In this document: piece by piece, positions 43,975 to 44,002 of the stretch | Position numbering within the stretch: the first letter of the stretch is position 1 | How the letters are laid out: each line of letters starts with the position of its first letter | Assembly: GCA_028280485.1 (NCBI GenBank) | Contig: JANQLS010000080.1 | Span: forward strand, 1 to 44,002 | Origin: Planctomycetota bacterium | Lineage (GTDB): Bacteria > Planctomycetota > UBA8108 > JACQVS01 | Direction of reading: 5' to 3' | DNA: 44,002 nucleotides | Notes under the pieces: model-generated | What the model was told of the DNA's origin: nothing | Database searches by the model: none | What the model saw: only the letters and a program-made list of their open reading frames with translations | Program-made: the position numbers and the translations under genes

Positions 43975-44002
43975 AAAAAAAAACGCCCGCATTCTGATGA
44001 AT
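43975..44002 (-). terminator. Right half of a terminator at the window edge
   Basis: On the minus strand GCGGGCG is followed by nine T. The matching left arm would lie beyond the window, so this is probably the terminator of a minus-strand gene just outside. Confidence 0.5.

Overview
The window looks like a chromosomal piece of a diderm bacterium, most probably a member of the Planctomycetota. This is an inference from gene content: a MoxR / DUF58 / BatA-type / giant VWA gene cluster, secreted proteins with cohesin-like domains and C-terminal paired EF-hand (dockerin-like) tails, an ECF sigma factor with a membrane anti-sigma partner, lipid A (Kdo transferase) and porin genes, and many short intergenic palindromic repeats. 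No rRNA or tRNA gene, CRISPR array, transposase or phage gene was seen. Most genes read on the minus strand.

Layout. 1-1.5 kb: the 3' end of a gene, a small zinc-ribbon membrane protein and an AT-rich orphan gene between repeats. 1.9-11.8 kb: six minus-strand genes, in transcription order a coiled-coil membrane protein, an NHL-propeller protein, a 996-aa VWA/glutamine-amidotransferase-like protein, MoxR ATPase, DUF58 and a BatA-type VWA protein; this looks like an envelope-associated MoxR chaperone module. 12.3-17.1 kb: mutL followed by a catalytic/non-catalytic M16 peptidase pair. 17.3-24.6 kb: housekeeping genes (a 44-aa bS22-like protein, folD, moaC, a polyprenyl diphosphate synthase, ald, nadD, asnS). 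24.7-26.1 kb holds no convincing gene. 26.1-29.8 kb: two secreted proteins sharing a paired EF-hand tail. 29.9-38.2 kb: metK, waaA, secA, pyrD and xerC. 38.5-43.7 kb: an OprP/OprO-like porin, a serpin joined in frame to an anti-sigma-like membrane protein, its ECF sigma factor, and a double FHA protein.

The most unusual locus is 40168-42695. An ECF sigma gene overlaps by four bases (ATGA) a 673-codon frame whose first ~147 residues resemble an anti-sigma/FecR-like membrane protein and whose remainder is a complete serpin with its own signal peptide. One base fewer in a run of five G just before the serpin Met would restore a second ATGA overlap, so the fusion may be real, a programmed frameshift, or a sequence error. 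The upstream region of this sigma gene shares a two-block motif with the upstream region of the MoxR/VWA cluster, hinting that the sigma factor might control both.

Other points: folD has substitutions at three of the four residues classically tied to folate binding and cyclohydrolase chemistry. A tandem ~155-bp array of hairpins between nadD and asnS shows a compensatory base change. Several families of 100-170 bp inverted-repeat elements lie between genes, including a 160-bp element present downstream of both folD and xerC.
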